Positions 1-12,418 of a stretch of DNA of 64,000 bases are shown piece after piece. Position 1 is the stretch's first letter; each line of letters opens with the position of its first letter. The translations under genes and the position numbers were made by a program. The stretch spans positions 5,382,227-5,446,226 of the forward strand of contig NC_037595.1 of assembly GCF_003073045.1 (NCBI RefSeq), written 5' to 3'. Under the pieces are notes generated by a model that was not told the DNA's origin, ran no database searches, and saw only the letters and a program-made list of their open reading frames with translations. The stretch comes from Pomacea canaliculata. Lineage: Eukaryota > Mollusca > Gastropoda > Architaenioglossa > Ampullariidae.

Positions 1-48
1 TCGTTTACTTACAGCTGTTTCTAAAACACAGCTCTGGAGCTGTACAGG

Positions 49-153
49 CTGCCATGTTTTGCTGTGACGTCATCGAACCCCCTTGAACTTTGACTCCAGA
101 CTGCCATGTTTTGTTGTGACATCATCGAACCACCTTGAACTTTCAATCTCCAA
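49..153. repeat. Two-copy 52-bp tandem repeat with a CRE palindrome
   Basis: Two adjacent copies of a unit of about 52 bp (49-100 and 101-153) both begin CTGCCATGTTTTG and both contain TCGAAC..CCTTGAACTTT. The first copy carries a perfect TGACGTCA palindrome at 65-72, the consensus cAMP-response element. The second copy has one change there (TGACATCA). Regulatory use is only inferred. Confidence 0.6.
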
Positions 154-1318
154 AGTGTGGTCGTGGAACACCTGATATCATAGGTATCATATATCTGGGA
201 ACTGTGTTTTACAATCTCGAACTCGAGGAAAAGCTGAGCGAAATAGAGAAGACTGGTGTAACAGAATTGTCTCTCAACCAGTCTGTGTGTCTGTGTTTCA
301 CTCACTCGCTCGCTAGTAAAAGTGATAACAAAATATCAGTGTAAAAATAGAGGTTGATCCGTAAATAGAGCGCAATAGAAATATCAAGATGACGATCCCT
401 TCGAAAGAATGTTTAGTCATGTGACATGAGGATAGGATGAACCAGAGCGAACGGAAATGCTAAACCTCAAACTCCAAAATTTGGAGAACAAAAAACAAAC
501 ATGTATTCAATGACACAGCAAAACGTCTGACAGAAGTCGTGTTCCAAATGTTCGATAAACCCTGAATTAAAGGTAGGATGACAAGCCTTTGTCTGCTAGC
601 AGCTAGCTTAGACACCCAAAGTGATGAGTCATGTGGTGGAAAACTTTTCTTCTTTCGTGTTTAATCTTTCCGCTGCACTATCACCCAGAACGCCACTGAG
701 CCATCTACAAAAACACATTAAAAAATACAGGAAATAAACTTGGACAAGTCGCCAGACATTCCTGTCTTCTGGAAGCTTGTAGACAGCGGCGATAACTCGC
801 CTGCCCGTGTTGGTGGAGTTCAGGGCCCTGGCGTCTCCAGCAGTTGATGTCTCCACAGGACCACCGGGGCGCACCAACAACTCCCTGGACAACGTATAAA
901 AGCTGAGCTGCATCTTTCCGTGACAGAGATATGCTCATGACAACTCATTATTTGTACGCCTTCTTGTTGGTCTTTTTCACACAACCCCTCCTTCTTCTGT
1001 CATTTCTTTGTGCGCGTGCGTGCGTGAGGGTGAACCGACCAGAAATTTTACCAGAGATCCCTGCGTTCACACTCATTCTTTCTTTCATTTCTCCCATGTC
1101 TTCCTCTTTTTACCATTTCCGTTGTCTTCTGCTTGTTTTCTGTTCCATATCTCCCTTTTTTGTTCTAGATTACATCGTGTGACAGTTCCAGCATCTTTTT
1201 CTTAACACTAAGTTCTTTCTAAATTTTGCACCAATCGATGGCGACCTACAGCTCGAGCCCAGCAGGAGGCAACACCCAGCTAATCCCCGGTGCTGATGCT
1301 GGGACTCGTGCAACCAAC

Positions 1319-1378
1319 CTCCTGTGTGTTTGTGTGTACACCAAGCAACCTCTTGTGTGTTTGTGTGTACACCAACTG
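1319..1378. repeat. 31-bp period tandem repeat (two copies)
   Basis: A TG-rich unit containing TGTGTGTTTGTGTGTACACC occurs twice with a 31-bp period, beginning at about 1323 and 1354. Confidence 0.7.
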
Positions 1379-1890
1379 GCTGTCGTTGAGCTAGTCCACC
1401 AGTTTGAACTTTGCGACGTGTGTTTATCAAGTATACAATGTCACGTGTCTTTAGCTTTCATCCACAAACATTCACTCTACTCTTGTCCTGTCTTCAACAC
1501 ACACATTAAATGAACTTTGGCAAATCATTTCCCTCTCCTTCTCACTCTGTGTACGAACGAAAGAAAGAGTTATACTGTTTCTGTTCATCGTCATGATGTT
1601 CATCATCGTTCTCGCTATTATCATTATCACTTTATCATCTTTGAATTGCTGTCATTATTATGTAATGATTTAATATGTTCCCGACCTGACATCCTTTTCT
1701 TTTTGTTGGTTTTTTTTTTTTTTTTCATTTTCTATCGCTAAGTCCCAACCCAAGAGTCTTCCTATCAAGTTCTCGTATCTGGTCTGTTTAGTAAGTGTTG
1801 TTTTTGACAGATCACAGTAATTCTGCAAGTCGCCTGCTTGCCGGGTGTGCGTGATTCCCAAGCCTTTTGCGTCACCATAGCGACCCGCAG

Positions 1891-1933
1891 TCTCTCTCCC
1901 CTACCCCACCCTACCCCACCCCACCCACCCACT
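1891..1933. repeat. CCCTAC/CCCAC simple repeat
   Basis: A pyrimidine-rich simple repeat made of CTACCCCACC-like units. No other signal is visible. Confidence 0.7.
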
Positions 1934-4635
1934 CCTGAATGTCGCCAGACAGCAGAGACAAAGAGTTATTGCACTCCGTGTCTTGGTGAGGACCGTGGGG
2001 TGGGAAGGTTTGGGGCCAGATAGTGGGGGTTATGTCTGTACCCGAAAAAAAATGCAAGTCTTGGGAGGGTAAGAAAGTTTATCTTACCCGTGCCATTCCA
2101 AACCAGTTGGCCTAGCAACCGATGTTTCTACAAATTTTAGCCCGAACTGCAAGTTTAACATTGTGCTTACATTTAGAATCACGCATGCTTTAAGTTTGGA
2201 ATTGTGTGAGCTTTGAGTTTTGAGATTAGTGTATATGGCTATGAATGTGTACTACTCGCATGCAAATGTATAGCTCTCTTTACATTTTCCCTCAAATAAT
2301 ATAGAATTTAATTTTCTTTCCCCCTTTTCCACCAAGATGTAAGCCTTCCTACATCTTAGTAAGCGGATTTTATATAAAATGTCGAACATCATGCATAATT
2401 GTTTGAAAATGTTGGCAAGTTTATTTGGTCATAATTCCATTTCTTTCTTTCGTTTTCATTAGAAAATTTTTTTAACACGAAGAGTAAATGAGATTGAGCA
2501 TTCGAGCGCGTAAATATCTACTTATGTACTCATGAGAAATACAAATGTATGCAGTTTTATATAATGACCCAACCAAAAAAAAAAAAAAAACTGAAAGAAA
2601 CAGAACTAAGGATAGATAAACAATGATTGCAGGTTCTAAATAATGCAAGAAGAAGAAGTTTGCCTGAGGCACAAAGTCTGGGCGTGAATAGAGCCTGGGG
2701 AGGGGAAGGGGAGAGAGGATGAGAGACGAGAAGAAGGGGTGGGTAGAAAGAGAAATGTCTTGAACATATTCATCTTCAGCACTCGTGTCCCTTGCTAGCC
2801 TTGAAATGTTTCTGTCTCGACTTACCAGTTCGTGATCAGCGTGAAATCTGAACAACTGTCTGCCATTGATCGTGTCCTCTCTGTTGATTCTCCCTCGTCC
2901 TGGCTTATTATCGCCAAATTGCAGCATAAAGGTTGTTGACAAGGAAGAAGAAGCACAAAGATGTGAACAAACACGTGTAGTAACAAAAAAAAGGTCAGGT
3001 ATATATAAGCAAATTCATATCAGCGAGTGCACTTACATGTCAACAACGAATACCGCTACTATTATTACTAATAGTCAAAAAGTTAATTTATACAGTACAT
3101 GTACTATACCCACCATCAATGACTAGCTCAAAACGCTTCACAATAGTGTAAACAAATAATAATAATGGTATCAAAACAAAGTCATTGTGAGCTACTACAG
3201 TTGAGAAGAAGGTGAATGTCATCAGCATACACCCAGCCCTGCGATTAGAAAAAAAAAAAACACACACACACACAACTACTGAACTCGACAAATTTAATCT
3301 TTCTAGCGAAATAATTTACAAGAATTTTTTCTTTAGATACCTCTGATTTCTTTGCTCAAGGGAGATGCTAGATTCATATTCAGATAATAAAGTCCCATAT
3401 TTGCCCGACTGTGCAGGAAGGATAAAGTAAGATGAATAATCTCTGTAGCTATGATAAAGGACACCTAAACGAGATTTAACACTCCAGAGACGGAGCAATG
3501 TCGGGAGGGAGACCTTCAGCTCCAGGAGTAGGATGGCGGAAAATGGTCTGTTATCCAGTCAAGATAATTGGCCATTAAGACAGAACCAGGCTTTTGCCTG
3601 TTCTAGCGGAAATTGGCGAAGACGACACAGCTGCCGCCTCGAATATCTTGAGACAAAGGGGAGGGAAGACGTAGATGAGACGGGGGAGCTAATCGATGTA
3701 ATTAAGAAGCATTAAGAAAGACATGCTGTGACATTCTCCTGAAACTTTTGCATGTGTGTGTGTGGTTATGTCGCAGTCGATCAAAATGCAATCAATTTTC
3801 GGTTACATAATAATTAGGCAAGATGCTGAATACTTTTATGGTAAATAAAAGACATTTCACTTCTAATTCCCTTTGAAATATTTTTAACTTTCCGTCGGAT
3901 ATTAAAACGATGTACCAGTTCTGTTGTCTTCTGACCTTTTTATCGGAAGTAGGGAAGTCATCAGAGACTGGATTTATCTTGATAACTATTCTTCCTTATT
4001 TTCTAACACTTCTAACATATAAAGTCACGGACATGAGAAAATAAATAAAATGTCGTGAACAGGGCCACACAATGTCACATGCAAATTAACTTTTTTAAAA
4101 ACCTGTTTCCTCCCGTCATCTTTTTCTAGAGTTGTGACCTCAGAATAAAATGTCGACGATTTTCCATACACAGAAACTTAAGCCTCTACACGCCAGATCG
4201 TGTTTTGTTGCTTTGTTTTGGTCAGGTGAGGTCATTGTCCACAGGACTGTCATTCAATACTCAAAACATAAGATTGCCATTAAGAGGATGCTGTAGGACA
4301 TTGCTACCTGAGTGTTTCTAAGGAGACTGGCCTTGACAAAGATTCTCCAGAATGCGATAGGGTTTACTCGACGCACTGCTATGTTATTAGTCTTAATATT
4401 ATACTCCTGTCATCTGACTAATTACCTCGAGTACAATATCACGCGCCTGACTAATTTTAGCGACAGGAAATGTGATGAAGAGACACAGAAGAACGTACAA
4501 ATGGGTTTTACCGGCTGCCCTGATGCTTATCCATTGTCAACTATCTTGCTTGTGAGATCAGTGGACATTTTGCCTAATGACTTTTTTTTTTTTTAATCTG
4601 GCGCTGGTAGGAAATCCGAGCAAGCACCCGACACG

Positions 4636-7600
4636 ATGGCGCACCCGCCATTACTACTTCTACCAATCCTGGTTGCCATGGCAGCAGCAGCGCCCCTGGC
4701 AGAGAACGTGAACAAGGAGCAGGCAGTCAGGGTCAGTGGAGATGTGGCAGTAGTCGACAGAGGTGAGATAAAAAAAAAAATTAATTGATGGCTTTTTGCT
4801 CCAGTAGGGAAACAGGTCACGTATCCCGTGGTACGCAAGTTTCATCTGTGAGGTGCTTAAAGAAATATTTCCACTAATTATTAACAAAGACGATAATAAT
4901 TCAATAAATTACAAACATTCTTAAATAATACATTATTTTTATAAATGTTCTGCATCAAGAAAAAAATCTAAGCAAAAGAAAGGCAATGGTCAGATCATAT
5001 CTAATATCTACAGTCGCAAACTTCACAAAAACGGGTCTGGAAGAACGAGTCTTTTTTTTAATTTTAATTGCTTGTTCTCAAGAAACGCAAATCCAAACCA
5101 CATCAACATTGTGTAAGAAAAAGTCATAGAATTCATACATTGTTTACCTTCTGTTGTAATTTTGGTAATTTGATGGGTAGGTCCATGACAAAACGGACAA
5201 CACAGGAACTGCATGTGTCCAGCATGGCGTTCAACTGCTATTTCTTTTAAAATAGGAAAAGCACACGGACGCGGAAGAGGTCTAGGGGGTAGAATTCATG
5301 AGGGTTAGGAAAATTCCTCCCTAAATTGATCGGTAGAGTCCTTCCCTATTATTTAGTTTATTCCATCCCGCGTGCTATTCCAGAAAACTGATCATTCCTC
5401 GGCGCGCGCTGACTTAATGGCTCTTCCTTCCTTTTCGCAGCTAAACGATCAAAGGAGGTCGTTGCTTTCGACAACCAGCAGAACAGCGAGAAGCTGGGGC
5501 TAGCCAAGAAGTCCCTGCAGGACCCTGTAGACCTTCCAGTGGCAGGCCTGAATGCTGGCCAGTCTTCTCCACTTGAAGACAGCGCAGACAAGACCGGCGT
5601 TGTGTTCGCCAGCGAGGAACGGATGATCTCTCCTGAGAACAAAGTAGACGAAACCGAAATTAGAGAAGAGGTCGCTGGGGAGGACATCGCTGCCAACAAC
5701 GTCCTCGCCCCCGCTACACTTGCTACTGCTGCTGTGGCAGGAGAAGAACCCCTCTCAAGCGCCCACCATGAGGCCGGACAGGAGGCTTCAGGAGAAGGCC
5801 ATGCGGTTTCTGAGCCTGAACCGGAAGTCGCAGTTCTGACCCAGCTTCCGGAGAATAGTCAGAGCGCTGATGCCGAGGAGGTCTTCCTGGGAGGGCAGCA
5901 GCAGGAGCCTCAGGTGCTGCAGGCCAACAGCAAGGACTCGGATGACGTGGAGGAGATGCTGAAAGAGCTACGAGTGGAGGACGAGCCTGTGCAGATCGAG
6001 GACGAGAGTTCGGTAGCAGAAAACGAGAAAATGACTGACACGCAGCTCTTGCATGTGGCCGGCAACGACGAGAACAAGGACCTCACTAGAGGACGAAGAA
6101 TATACCAAAGACTTGCTGAAATACGTCTTGATGAACGGAGGTAGGTACTCTGCAGACAATTTCTTCACTGTTGGTTAGAGATGTGAGAGAGTAGGTCAAA
6201 TGAAAACATAAGATGGACCTAAACGTGGCTATCAAAAAGATAGCAAAAGTTACAAATTACGCTAAATCAAAAAGATCTAATAAATATGTAAAATATGTAA
6301 ACATAAACTAAAGATGTCCTCCCAAACAGAAATATAGTTCACATTCAGAGATGTCGATGAAAAACGTCAATGAGCGGAAATATAATTGAAGGATAAGGAG
6401 GTGGGGTTTTAGATGAGTTGATATAAATTATTTCAACTTCTAGATATGTAATCATGTCATGGAGCTGAGTCGTAGGGGGAGGGGCTAATGACTTGATAAA
6501 GCGACTAATGTACAAACTGTGTGTTGTCTTGTGTGGCAGGACGCATGCCGTACGCCTTCACGTACCCTTACATCCACCGGGACAGGCGGTCCCCAAGTTT
6601 CCGCCGCTTCCGACCTGGTCTTCGTTACCATAGAAACATCGGGGGCAAGCAGCTAGCGCGGACGAAGCGCACTAAGCGAGACCTTCTGGACGACGACCTA
6701 TACTACAACCCGGACAGCGAGTACCGCCTTCCGCCACCCTACGACTTCCCGCAGGACCTGGCCGATAAGGAGACCGACCTGGAGGAGCTGCTTCCCTACT
6801 TACTGGCCCTGTACCCGAACCTGTTCGAGGACCCGCGCCTCCCCGTTCCCGAATATCCACCCGGGTACGCGTGGGAAGGACCTAGCTATCCCGAGGTCGA
6901 GAACCTCCCGCCTCCTCCCTCCCCCGAGTGGGAGGAAGAGCCGAAGCCGGTGGACCCGTATGACGCGCCTCCCGAATGGGAGCCACGCCTCACTGGCCCC
7001 TATCAGGCGGAACCGGAACTCTACCCGGAGGCCGTGGAGTCGGAGGATTTCTACCCGACCCCCGCCAAGCGCCAGATGCTGAGCTTGGTGCCTGGCTCGC
7101 GCCGGAAGCGCTACTTCTGGCCGGTGGCGCTAGAACCCTACTCGCACTGGGGCGCCTTTGTGCCGGAGCAGCAGAAGCGCGGGTACTATGACGACGCCTA
7201 CCGGCGGCTGCGAGAACTGTCCGCTGTCCTGGGCGACGGCCGCAAGCCTTCGTCTTCGTACCTTGAGGCCTTAGAGGTGAGTGCATCCCCTGGCTCCGCT
7301 TGCCAGGGAGTAAAGAATGGCTGAATGTCATTTCTTCATCGTCCCGCTGACCTCAGTGGGTCAACTGAAGATGTGTACTAACTTGACGTCATGATTGTGA
7401 CCTGCTGAAACTGGCTGGTTGGCTGACGGAAAGACTGATTGACAGACGGAGAAAGTTAACGGGTTATAGATGGATAATTTGTCGATTTTTTGAATTAATG
7501 AAGCAGTCTTTAGGACAGCTGTCTTGGAAATATTTAATTGTAGTGAGGACTTCGGCCTGTCTTAGGGCGGCTGGCTATGTTGAAGATATTTAATTGCATA

Positions 7601-8022
7601 AAGAAGCTGGCCTGCAATTAGAACATCTGGCTGTCTGGAAGATGTTTAATTGTTTTGATGACATCTTTAGGACGTCTAGCTGTCAGTTAATAATGTGCTA
7701 AACGGTGATCAGTGCACATCAGACCATACATGCAAGATTTGACCACAGAACAGATAAAACAGATTCAAAGCAGACAGGTCTGCCATGAAATAACAGCTGA
7801 AAGAATTAGCGCCAGACATCAACCAGCGAGGTCAAGAAGCCCCGCTGGCAAAGATTATTTTTTAAGTAGCTTTGAACAGGTCTGAAATGCTATATAACTA
7901 TAAAGCCATGGCCTATAGTTTTACAGTAAATTTAGCGACATGATGTCGTGGACTATCATTGTATATTTCCAAGTCAAATAAATCCACACCTCTATACTTG
8001 TTTTCAGGACTACAGGAAGTGA
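4636..8022 (+). CDS. Granin-like neuropeptide prohormone, four coding exons
   Basis: Secreted precursor of about 525 residues. Coding exons are 4636-4762, 5441-6140, 6540-7276 and 8008-8022, all with GT-AG borders. It starts with a signal peptide (MAHPPLLLLPILVAMAAAAP). It then runs through a long acidic Glu/Ala/Ser-rich region with early dibasic sites (AKR, AKK). The C-terminal half is rich in Pro, Tyr and Glu with strong convertase sites: RTKRTKR, PAKR, SRRKR, EQQKR and GDGRK. Predicted peptides include QMLSLVPGS, a Trp-rich peptide starting YFWPVALEPYS, and GYYDDAYRRLRELS. Near 6080-6090 the frame of exon 2 shifts by one base. Downstream of the shift exon 2 reads EDEEYTKDLLKYVLMNGG and joins exon 3 (RMPYAFTYPY) in phase. 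Total exon length is one base over a multiple of three. The role (regulated-secretion peptide hormone precursor) is inferred from architecture; I do not recognise the family. The start follows an acceptor at 4610. Confidence 0.8.
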
Positions 8023-8570
8023 GTACACCAGGGCTCCAGAGAGGAGAGAACGGTCGGCAAGGACAATTGTGAGGACAGGTGACACCAAGTCACATACACA
8101 TTACATACAGCGTGTGCCACTGGCAGGAACAGAGATGTTCGGCGTCTTTCTACGCTCCACTCTCTCAAGTGACTGAGAGTTCTTTACAAGAAATCTTTTT
8201 TTCACTGTTACACACTGTGCTTTTATTTTTAAAAGAATTGAAATCAGCATCAGGGCTTTCCAGGGCAGATGACTGTTTTACTTCTGGAAATCAAATACTT
8301 CTAACCGAAAGCATTAAGTTTTTATTGTCATCAGACTTTCAGTTTGAGTACTAATACAGAAAGTGGCCAAGACAGAGAGGATTTATAAAGCAGTGGCTGC
8401 AATAGTTTTCTTTTATATTTTCTTCTCCCGCAGCCTAGTGACCTCCCAACCCCAACTGTGCACTATTAATGTAAAGTTTCATGCATCCTGGTGGGTTTAT
8501 GATCATATCTGATATTTGAAAATTACTTTTCTTGACTTCGTATAACGACTGAAAATTTAAATATCGTCCA

Positions 8571-8576
8571 AATAAA
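8571..8576 (+). terminator. Candidate polyadenylation signal of the prohormone gene
   Basis: AATAAA lies about 550 bp after the prohormone stop codon and is followed by an A-run. The region 8023-8600 has no other gene and is the probable 3' UTR. Confidence 0.4.
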
Positions 8577-9599
8577 GTAAAAAAAAAAAATGTGCTACGA
8601 TAGAAAAGAATTAAGTGGTTGAAGAGAGTTCCAGACCTGCACATTGTTTTGTGTAATATAAATGAAGTATTAGTTCGTGTTTTAATTTTTCTCTATGTTT
8701 ACTGTTCCCTGGTACTTGAAGTCCTGTGTCTCACCGATTTACATTCCATACGTCGAGCTGTTACCATTTCCTCTTCCAAATTTATATTTTGTCTGTTCTA
8801 TTTGCTCCCTACTTCCGTCGGCAAAGTTTTCCAGTTCACAACAATCCTCGCGCATGGCCTGTGCGGTATTTGCAGTTGGGTATGTCGTTTTACAGGAGGA
8901 GCACCCCTGCCATGGAAACAGCAACGGGGCTACAATATAAATACATATGTGATATGTTAATTAAACACGGTTGTATGTAAATCTACGTTTTGTTCTCATC
9001 TGTTAACGATTTGCGTGCGTGATGAAATGGTTATTTCACATTATTTTTAATGTTGTTTGAACTTCTTTCTTCACCTGTCATTATCTTTTTCCTTTCTTCT
9101 CCATTGTTCCATTTTGCCGCCCAATCATAATCTATGCCATGGCTCGGGCCGCCAGCAGACATGAAGGCATTTTGCACATCAGCGACGTTCGTCTGTCTTT
9201 TCATCAACAGTAGATGCAAGACCTGCTCTAGAAACTTATCAGCTAATACTACTAACAGAACATGTTGAAAAAATATATCTCAAAATCACGTGCATAAGAG
9301 TACAACAACACATACACATATGACGATATTTGTTCCAGTTCTGAGCTGTCTGAATGAAGCTCAGTTAATTCCTAGAACTGATTAGTCCTACAGAATGAAA
9401 GCAAACATATGTACCATCAAAAATAGTACACATAGAACCATTGGTTCCCATAATTTTAAAACGAAGTTTTGAAGAAATGTACAGTGTAAATCCTAACACA
9501 AAACAACACCTCCTTCCCCTCGGAAATACACAGAGAGAGCCAGGGGTAGAGGACAGACCCGGAGTCAGACCTGCTATAATTATGGAGATGACCAGGTGC

Positions 9600-9735
9600 A
9601 TATTGGGGCACAACGGTTACGCCTGTCACCTATTGCATTGAGCGCATCTTTGTGATGCGGTTACCGCCTGTCACCTACTGTAGGAACTGGCTGCTCTGGG
9701 TTCGGATCTCGTTTCTGTCACGCTGTTCCTCTCTG
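9600..9735 (+). repeat. Degenerate tRNA-derived SINE-like fragment
   Basis: The head GGGGCACAACGGTTACGCC resembles a tRNA A-box. GGGTTCGGATCTCG, about 95 bp later, resembles a B-box. The segment GGTTACGCCTGTCACCTA is partly repeated 50 bp downstream. The call rests on these motifs only. Confidence 0.4.
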
Positions 9736-11670
9736 CACGTTGCATCTGCTTTAGTTGTTGGCTCAACACCAATCTCCCACCCCACCCCGACTGAGGTACA
9801 TTAACTTCCTCCATTCTGTGAACATCGATTGTGACGAGAACACTCCCGAGAGGCGTTAGCTCGCTAAGTTCTCATCAGGTTCCACCGAAACAGAAAGCAA
9901 TACTCTTTGTAAGCCACGGACCGCCTGCTGATCTCTGGAGTTCACAGACAACACGTGTGACCCTTACCATCACACTGCATATCATCAGCTTCCGTCTACA
10001 GCGAGGGGAAGTCCCCTTCAGACCTTGCCTGTCTGTCGGAGTGAGCGGGTGGAATAAAATCAGAACAATAAAAAAGTTGAAAAGTTGTTGCCGTTATATG
10101 AGCACGTAGGTTTCAGGATTTCTTTGAGCTGGCGTGCTTTTACGTTCAAGCTTTGAGGAGGTTCTTCCTGATAACAATCTGCCCAGTTAACCCCCACATA
10201 AACTGCTCCTTCCCTTCTTCTAGACATCAAGCTATGGGGGATCAGCCGCCGACACCCCACAAAAGAGTTTGCGATCCTCGTGGGATACTGGATTTCTTCG
10301 ATCGCCCGGATTGTGCCAGGGCATCTAGAGTACAATCTGCTGTGCACCGGAGATACCACAGGGATCAGAAGATAAATCTCCATTGGTGTGTCTGCTGGCG
10401 AGGTCTCTGCTGTTCTGGTGGACTCAACAGTCCTGCAGGAAGCGGGCAATGGCATCTATAGCTGTACCGCTGGCGACTCTTGAATGCAAAATTTGATGCC
10501 GAGTCTGGTTACCTGTCCCGAGTTTCATGATCATCCGTTCCTCTCTCTCGATTTTGTCAGAAGAATCATGGCTGCTGCAGGTGAATCCATCTTTTTATGT
10601 GCTTTACATTTATTTTGTCTAGGCCTTAAAACAGCTGACATAGGGAAAGGTCTCCAGGCAGCTTTTCTCATTAGCTAGTCACAGGATAAAGACAACCCTT
10701 TGCTGAATTCGAAGGCAACATTCTTATACATTTATCACCACCAACCTGTGCTCAACAGATAATTAAAAATACGGGGATTAACGTTTCCCATGCATGACTG
10801 CATGCTTTTCTGAGAGCTGCAAAATGCAGAATGCAGTCTACATGAACACCTCTGGTGTGTGATTGCAAGTTATGATCACTGCCCATGTCTAACGTCCTCC
10901 CTTTCTCCTAGGCTTCCCATGTACATCTTAAACACTTTAACTACAAGCCTTGTCAACATTTCTCAAGTCACATTTCTTGTAATTCCTTTACCTTAAAAAC
11001 TCCCTTTTGGTTGGTAATAAAACTTATTTTTCCCTGAAAAACAAACAATAAAACACAGCAGTGGATAAATGATGAAGGAAATGTTTTCAATTATTCAAAA
11101 GTTAGAATCTGGTATTCACGATTCAGTGCTCATCCATAAAGCTATCATCATAATTTTTCTTTTACCTTTTGAATATCACAGTCACCAGCATCACAACAGC
11201 AACATTTTCTCAGATGGTCAAATAATGTTATAGAAATGATTTGTACTTGAATTTTAGTTCTGTCCCACTGAAGATATCGCAAAGGAACAGTCACCATAAT
11301 CTTAAAATAAATGCAATGGAAGTACGTCTTGTTAGATTTTATTACTCTGGAGAACCTGTTTTTCTCTTTACCCTTTTCTCATTTTATACTGCTTTTTTAT
11401 AGGAGCGAGAAAACGATGCATGAAAGGTACAATAACAGGATTTAATGTAATGACAATCATAAAACATTTGAATGGCAACTTAAAAATTTGTGTTTGTTTC
11501 CAATTTTAGAAAAATGAGAGGAAAACAAGGGTCTACTTGAAACTATTTTGGTCCTGTTTATTGTTAAAATCTTATCCAGTTCTTCAGCAAGCAGCAGATA
11601 ATAAAAGTCAAGAGGCATAAAATGACGAGTGTGAGGAAAAACAGCACAGCATACAACTATTAATAAACTC

Positions 11671-11869
11671 AGGAGGGAGCAGGGGATTGGTGTTTTACTC
11701 CGTGCCAGAAACTAAGGCTATATCACAGCAAGGCAGCCAGCCCTGTAAACAGATGCCACATGCAGATACACCTCTAAACTAGCGTGCCTGAGACGAGAGC
11801 TGAGCCCAGGACAGCCAACCTTCACTGTATTGGTAACAGGTGCTAACTATTGGGCCACCGGACCGTCCG
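11671..11869 (-). mobile_element. tRNA-derived SINE, about 199 bp, with target-site duplication
   Basis: Read on the minus strand, the element starts with a tRNA-like head containing GGTGGCCCAATAGTTAGCAC (A-box-like) and, about 45 bp on, CTGGGCTCAGC (B-box-like). A non-tRNA body ends near GGAGTAAAACACC. The sequence AATAAACTC flanks both sides (11662-11670 and 11870-11878), the expected footprint of LINE-mediated insertion. Body and head look well preserved, suggesting a fairly young copy. Confidence 0.7.
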
Positions 11870-12418
11870 AATAAACTCTGAACATAAAAGTTAATATTTT
11901 ATAACAATTTTAAGCTGGCAAAACCTTTATAACGAAAGCATGTGTTTGCTTGCACGTTCTCATATATATGTGTGGATGATGTATCTGTTTTGCATAACAA
12001 CACCTATTAATATGATCAGAAAGATGACTTGTACTTTTCTGCATGTATATAAGATCAATATTATGGTGCAGAGTTAAAATAGCTGTGAACTAACTTGATC
12101 GGCAGGAAACAATTTTCTGTTAAGGAGATTTAAATGATGATGCTGTCATAATTTTAAAACATTCACCTTGATATTTCTTGATACTCATCATCAAATAACC
12201 CAAAGGGAATCAAACTCATATATTCTGCCTGCAAAACTGAAGGCATCATAGGTAGAACAGTATCATACAAACAGTATTCCAAAACAACAAAGCTGGAATT
12301 AAAAAACAAAACAAAACAAGTGAATGGACTGTGTTGATGTTTAATGCTGAAAGGTGACCACAACACATAAGAACTGTTTTCCAACATTTTCAGACAAAAC
12401 CCATGCAGCAGCATTCTG

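Larger units (their letters stand above)
1..4610. other. Non-genic stretch upstream of the prohormone gene
   Basis: I see no convincing coding exon in this interval. The open frames are short, low in complexity or T-rich, and show no family resemblance. It holds small tandem repeats (listed separately), homopolymer tracts and microsatellite-like CA runs. An untranslated first exon of the downstream prohormone gene is probably hidden here, because that gene's coding first exon is preceded by a pyrimidine tract and a splice acceptor ending at 4610. Confidence 0.6.
8600..12418. other. Intergenic region between prohormone and APEX1
   Basis: No recognisable gene. Short open frames at 9.8-10.5 kb on both strands have no family resemblance. 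The interval contains one SINE-like fragment near 9.6 kb and one nearly complete SINE with target-site duplications near 11.7 kb. The part next to 12418 is probably the APEX1 3' UTR. Confidence 0.55.

Noticed and set aside
2472-2942. 156-codon minus-strand open frame
   Set aside because: No family resemblance. Its C-terminal half is T/F-rich low complexity and there are no splice-linked neighbours.
8619-8980. Three overlapping plus-strand frames after the prohormone 3' UTR
   Set aside because: All overlap in different frames with no conserved features or splice signals.
10060-10461. Overlapping open frames of 131 and 102 codons on opposite strands
   Set aside because: Neither resembles a known family. 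GC-richer local composition can keep both strands open by chance.
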